Below are positions 33,370-36,233 of a stretch of 36,233 nucleotides of DNA, piece by piece (position 1 is the stretch's first letter; the number at the start of each line of letters is the position of its first letter). The stretch is from Bacteroidales bacterium (GTDB taxonomy: Bacteria; Bacteroidota; Bacteroidia; Bacteroidales; Paludibacteraceae), in contig JAAYUQ010000006.1 of assembly GCA_012517575.1 (NCBI GenBank), forward strand, positions 1 through 36,233, given 5' to 3'. Position numbers and translations under genes: made by a program. Below the pieces are notes generated by a model, which was not told where the DNA came from, did not search any database, and saw only the letters and a program-made list of their open reading frames with translations.

Positions 33370-34191
33370 ATGATGAATAAAAAAAGTATTTTATTGTCTG
33401 TTAGTTTATTATCTATACTTATTTTTGTGGGTTGTGCACCAAAAACCATCAAAACGAAAAACTTGGAATATTCCAACAGGTTTTATCTTACCAGCGATAC
33501 AAGTCGTGGATCTTTGAATCTGGTTATTCAGGTAGAAATTCCGGTAAAATTTTCCAACAAAGCTGTTTTGGATTCTGTTCGAAGCAAGTTGATTGCAAGT
33601 TTGTTTGGAGATAAATATGTTTCCTTGCCGTTGGATTCGATTATTCCTTCTTTTGTTGCCGATCAAAATGAGGATTACCGGAACAACAACCTGTCCATGT
33701 TGCAAGCTGCCAACCTGCACAGTTATTTTTCGTTCAACAATGAGCATATTTTGGAAGGCACTGCATTGTGGAGTGACGAAAATATTTTTTCTTATGGAAT
33801 AAAACGGTATGTATTCATGGGTGGAGCTCATGGGTTAAATACACAGATATTCATGAACTTTGATTTAAAAACCGGCAAAATGCTTACTGAAAATGATTTG
33901 TTTATTCCTAATTATAAAGAAGAATTGACAAAAATTATCCGTAGCCGGATGGTGGAGGAAAACAAGGAACTTGCTGATTATGCCGATTTGAACCAAACCG
34001 ATTATTGGGTCGACTCCATACAGCCAAACGGTAATTTTTATATTTCGGATGAAGGAATAAATTATTTGTTTAATCCCTATGAAATTGGTCCTTATTATCT
34101 GGGTGAAACGGAAGTTCGAATTCCTTATGCCCGATTGAAAGATATTTTAAAAAAAGGAAATCCGTTGGAATATTTAATTGAAAATCAGTAA
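33370..34191 (+). CDS. DUF3298/DUF4163-type lipoprotein (RsiV/PdaC-like)
   Basis: A 273-residue protein starting with a lipoprotein signal (lipobox ILIFVGC, Cys at about residue 22), so it is membrane-anchored outside the cytoplasm. The C-terminal domain shows the DUF3298 pattern YVFMGGAHGLNTQIFMNFDL, followed by TGKMLTENDLF, SDEGINYLFNPYEIGPY and VRIPYARLKDIL. Related domains occur in RsiV (a lysozyme-binding anti-sigma factor) and in the peptidoglycan deacetylase PdaC, but no deacetylase domain is present here. The function is unknown; lysozyme or murein binding would be one idea. It is 11 bp upstream of the nitroreductase gene. Confidence 0.85.
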   Translation: MMNKKSILLSVSLLSILIFVGCAPKTIKTKNLEYSNRFYLTSDTSRGSLNLVIQVEIPVKFSNKAVLDSVRSKLIASLFGDKYVSLPLDSIIPSFVADQNEDYRNNNLSMLQAANLHSYFSFNNEHILEGTALWSDENIFSYGIKRYVFMGGAHGLNTQIFMNFDLKTGKMLTENDLFIPNYKEELTKIIRSRMVEENKELADYADLNQTDYWVDSIQPNGNFYISDEGINYLFNPYEIGPYYLGETEVRIPYARLKDILKKGNPLEYLIENQ

Positions 34192-34202
34192 ATTAAATTA
34201 AT

Positions 34203-34730
34203 ATGAATTGTTTTTTCAATTTGGCCAAGACGCGTCGGAGTATTCGCAAATTTCTTCCTCAAAAAGTTGAGCCCGAAAAAATTTCGATGATAACGAAAGT
34301 AGCTTTAATGGCGCCTGCATCCAAAAGAAGCAATCCATGGGAGTTCATTGTGGTGCAACAACCTGAGATGTTGCAGAAATTATCGTTGTGTCGTCCAAAA
34401 AATTCCCAATTTTTGGCCGGAGCTCCTTTGGCAATTGTGGTGCTTGCCGATACGGAGAAAAGCAATGTTTGGATGGTTGATGCAGCCATTGCTTCTATTA
34501 TGATGCAATTACAGGCACACGATTTGGGTTTGGGCAGTTGCTGGATTCATGTTCATGACCGACAAATGGATGAAAATACAAGTTCGGAAGATTATATCCG
34601 CAGTTTGTTGCAAATACCTTCGCAATATGCTATTCTGAATATTCTTGCTGTTGGTTACCCCGCCGAAACAAAAAGTCCGCACGATGAAGAAAAACTGGCT
34701 TACAATAAAGTTCATTTTGAAAAATTCTAA
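34203..34730 (+). CDS. Nitroreductase-family flavoprotein
   Basis: A 175-residue FMN-dependent oxidoreductase of the nitroreductase superfamily. The opening TRRSIRKFLPQKVEPEKI supplies the Arg/Ser phosphate-binding residues. APASKRSNPWEFIVV is the flavin-binding segment, and AIASIMMQLQAHDLGLGSCWIHV is the conserved dimer helix. AILNILAVGYPAE closes the domain. It is a short, single-domain form common in anaerobes. The physiological substrate is unknown. It is clustered with the lipoprotein gene upstream and a membrane-protein gene 14 bp downstream. Confidence 0.9.
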   Translation: MNCFFNLAKTRRSIRKFLPQKVEPEKISMITKVALMAPASKRSNPWEFIVVQQPEMLQKLSLCRPKNSQFLAGAPLAIVVLADTEKSNVWMVDAAIASIMMQLQAHDLGLGSCWIHVHDRQMDENTSSEDYIRSLLQIPSQYAILNILAVGYPAETKSPHDEEKLAYNKVHFEKF

Positions 34731-34744
34731 CTTTATTTCAAAAT

Positions 34745-35068
34745 ATGGCTTCTAAAAAGAAAAGTAGTAATCTGGCATGGGGCATAACATTGCTGTTATT
34801 TGGCTTTTTGTTCCTTTTGCGTCAGTTGCAGATTGTTCCGCCTGAAGTCGGAGCCATACTTTTCGATATTAAAAATTTTCCGCTCATAGCCGGTGTCATT
34901 TTTCTTTTTTTTCATCCCAGTAGCAGTATCGGAATAGTTTTATTGGTAGTGGGAGTGCTGTTTCGGCTTTCAGAGATTATCGCATGGACAAAAAATTTTT
35001 CGGAATTTATTCTTCCGGTTTTATTGATTGTTGCCGGAGGCATATTGATTTTCGGTAAAAGAAAGTAA
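34745..35068 (+). CDS. Small four-segment membrane protein (LiaF/DUF5668-like)
   Basis: A 107-residue protein with a lysine-rich start (MASKKKSS) and four hydrophobic segments: WGITLLLFGFLFLLRQL, FPLIAGVIFLFFHP, SIGIVLLVVGVLFRLSEII and ILPVLLIVAGGILIFGKRK. The spacing and the final IVAGGILIFGKR resemble the membrane half of LiaF/DUF5668 proteins. No soluble domain follows. Function unknown; it may be co-transcribed with the nitroreductase gene. Confidence 0.75.
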   Translation: MASKKKSSNLAWGITLLLFGFLFLLRQLQIVPPEVGAILFDIKNFPLIAGVIFLFFHPSSSIGIVLLVVGVLFRLSEIIAWTKNFSEFILPVLLIVAGGILIFGKRK

Positions 35069-35145
35069 TTTCTTGTCATTGTTAATCAAATCCATCATAA
35101 ATATCTATTTCCTTAACGTTTAAATTCTGATATATTTTTTTCATC

Positions 35146-35940
35146 ATGAAACGGATTGTTATTATCGGAGCGGGAAATGTAGCCATTCACTTGGCGCGGG
35201 CGTTACAGAGAAAAAGTTTTGTTGTTGGTCAGATTTTTAGCCGTACGGAAATTTCTGTCAGGCAGCTTGCTTCAGAACTAAACGCTTCTTTCACAACCAA
35301 TTTGCAAGAATTCGACAGAGAAGCTGACATTTATTTTTATTGTGTGAAAGATGCTGTTTTGGAAGATTTGATCGACAAAATCGATATTCCAAATGCTTTG
35401 CATGTTCATACTGCCGGTAGTTTGCCCGTCGGAATTTTTGAACGAAAACAACAATACCATCGATATGGAGTTTTTTATCCCCTTCAAACCTTTTCAAAAG
35501 CAAGAGAAGTTAATTTTGAAGAAATTCCTGTTTTTGTGGAAGGGAATTCAGTGGAAGCAGAGGAAGAAATCAGAGAAATTGCCGAAACATTATCCAAAAG
35601 AGTTTTTTCTTCCGATTCGGAGCAACGAAAAAGAATTCACCTTTCTGCCGTATTTGCCTGCAATTTTGTGAATCATATTTTTGCTATAGCAGATGAATTG
35701 GTGAAATCTGCCGGATATTCTTTTGATATTTTGTTGCCGCTGATTACGGAAACAGTAAATAAATTGAACGAGCTGTCTCCTTACGAAGCGCAAACAGGGC
35801 CAGCTGTACGAAATGATCAAAATATTATTCGTCAGCATTTGTTGTTGCTTGAAAATAAACCCGAATTTTCGGAAATTTACAGAGTGTTGTCCGAAAGCAT
35901 TTATCGGATGCACAAAAAAGATATTCAAACAAGAGAATAG
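35146..35940 (+). CDS. Rossmann-fold DUF2520 protein (ProC-like)
   Basis: A 264-residue protein. The N-terminal Rossmann domain begins KRIVIIGAGNVAIHLARAL, with the dinucleotide motif GAGNVA. It continues with IFSRTEISVRQLASEL, IYFYCVKDAVLEDL and VHTAGSLPVGIFE, reminiscent of the NADP-binding domain of pyrroline-5-carboxylate reductase and F420-dependent enzymes. YGVFYPLQTFSKAREVNFEE and the C-terminal helical part (HLSAVFACNFVNHIFAIADEL, ETVNKLNELSPYEAQTGPAVR) define DUF2520. The substrate is unknown. It stands 77 bp after the previous gene and ends about 100 bp before the palindromic repeat element. Confidence 0.88.
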   Translation: MKRIVIIGAGNVAIHLARALQRKSFVVGQIFSRTEISVRQLASELNASFTTNLQEFDREADIYFYCVKDAVLEDLIDKIDIPNALHVHTAGSLPVGIFERKQQYHRYGVFYPLQTFSKAREVNFEEIPVFVEGNSVEAEEEIREIAETLSKRVFSSDSEQRKRIHLSAVFACNFVNHIFAIADELVKSAGYSFDILLPLITETVNKLNELSPYEAQTGPAVRNDQNIIRQHLLLLENKPEFSEIYRVLSESIYRMHKKDIQTRE

Positions 35941-36043
35941 TCATTTTTATCGTAAATCAGAAAGTTGCCTATTCTTTTTTTCTTAGTACATGAAAAAAAA
36001 TTGTAAAAACATTTATATTCTTTATTTTCAGATAATTAATAAC

Positions 36044-36233
36044 GGGGCTTTGCCCCAAACCCCACTTACTTTTTTGTTTCAAGACAAAAAAGTAAGCAAA
36101 AAAATTAACTTTGTTGAAGCAGCTACGTTCAACATAAATCAAATAAATTTGATTTTGTTTTCGCTTAAACGCTGCTTTCAAGACTGTGCCCACTTCACTC
36201 GAAAAACTTACGCTCGAAAAGCTGAAATCGTCC
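36044..36233. repeat. Palindromic intergenic repeat element, truncated by the window edge
   Basis: GGGGC-TTT-GCCCC (36044-36056) is followed 8 bp later by a 13-bp perfect inverted repeat, CTTACTTTTTTGT (36065-36077) with ACAAAAAAGTAAG (36084-36096), around TTCAAG. The rest to 36233 has a CACTCGAAAAACTTACGCTCGAAAAG stretch of direct-repeat character (CTCGAAAA twice, 36198-36205 and 36212-36219). I recall this arrangement as a dispersed repeat in several Bacteroidota genomes. No coding gene is supported here. It may act as a terminator after the DUF2520 gene. Confidence 0.75.

Noticed and set aside
35969-36193. 74-residue minus-strand frame at the right end
   Set aside because: It runs through the palindromic repeat element. 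The translation reflects the A/T hairpin and no protein family, so I treat it as an artefact of the repeat.

Overview
The window looks like a chromosomal segment of a low-GC Bacteroidota bacterium, most likely order Bacteroidales. Three observations support this. Several genes carry the Bacteroidota housekeeping promoter pattern (TTTG, 19-21 bp, TAnnTTTG): tyrS, both tRNA-Gln genes and uvrA. The gene content is typical of the phylum: rbfA beside a LolE/FtsX-type permease, a GSCFA-domain protein, a long PurM, and a DUF3298-type lipoprotein. The last 190 bases hold a GGGGC-TTT-GCCCC plus CTTACTTTTTTGT repeat of a kind I associate with Bacteroidota intergenic DNA. No 16S gene is present, so the genus is not determined.

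Layout. (1) 1-6572: a minus-strand amino-sugar/tagatose operon (agaS-type isomerase, gatZ-like, PfkB kinase, gatY-type aldolase, exported amidohydrolase, then a lipoprotein cut by the window edge). A DeoR-family regulator is transcribed divergently, and the shared 278-bp control region holds a perfect 20-bp palindrome. (2) 6695-12385: minus-strand genes for a lipoprotein, a LolE-like permease, rbfA, a frameshifted rhuM-type gene, cysS, and a TerB/J-domain protein. (3) 12604-18506: plus-strand tyrS, two tRNA-Gln genes that each have their own promoter, radC, an ABC exporter pair and an LD-carboxypeptidase. (4) 18896-26874: a small MTH1187-type protein followed by a compact surface-polysaccharide locus (UDP-GlcNAc 2-epimerase, Wzx flippase, EpsG-like polymerase and four glycosyltransferases). 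The central part of this locus is much more AT-rich than its flanks. (5) 26924-35940: marC, purM, a small membrane protein, uvrA, a GSCFA protein, a DUF3298-type lipoprotein, a nitroreductase, a small membrane protein and a Rossmann/DUF2520 protein. (6) 36044-36233: the palindromic repeat element, running off the window.

How they work together. The first operon reads as a route from a galactosamine-type phosphate to tagatose-6-P (isomerase), tagatose-1,6-bisphosphate (kinase) and triose phosphates (aldolase), probably controlled by the divergent DeoR protein. No transporter, sugar-entry kinase or cytoplasmic deacetylase lies in the window. The polysaccharide locus supplies polymerisation, export and sugar-transfer functions, but only one nucleotide-sugar enzyme and no initiating transferase, so it must rely on genes elsewhere. 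Most of the rest is housekeeping.

I found no CRISPR array, transposase or complete mobile element, and no clearly new defence system. The best candidates for a second look are the aga/gat operon with its exported amidohydrolase and palindromic control region, the composition breakpoint inside a glycosyltransferase gene near 26160, the frameshifted rhuM gene with its 8-bp tandem repeats, and the near-identical tRNA-Gln pair.
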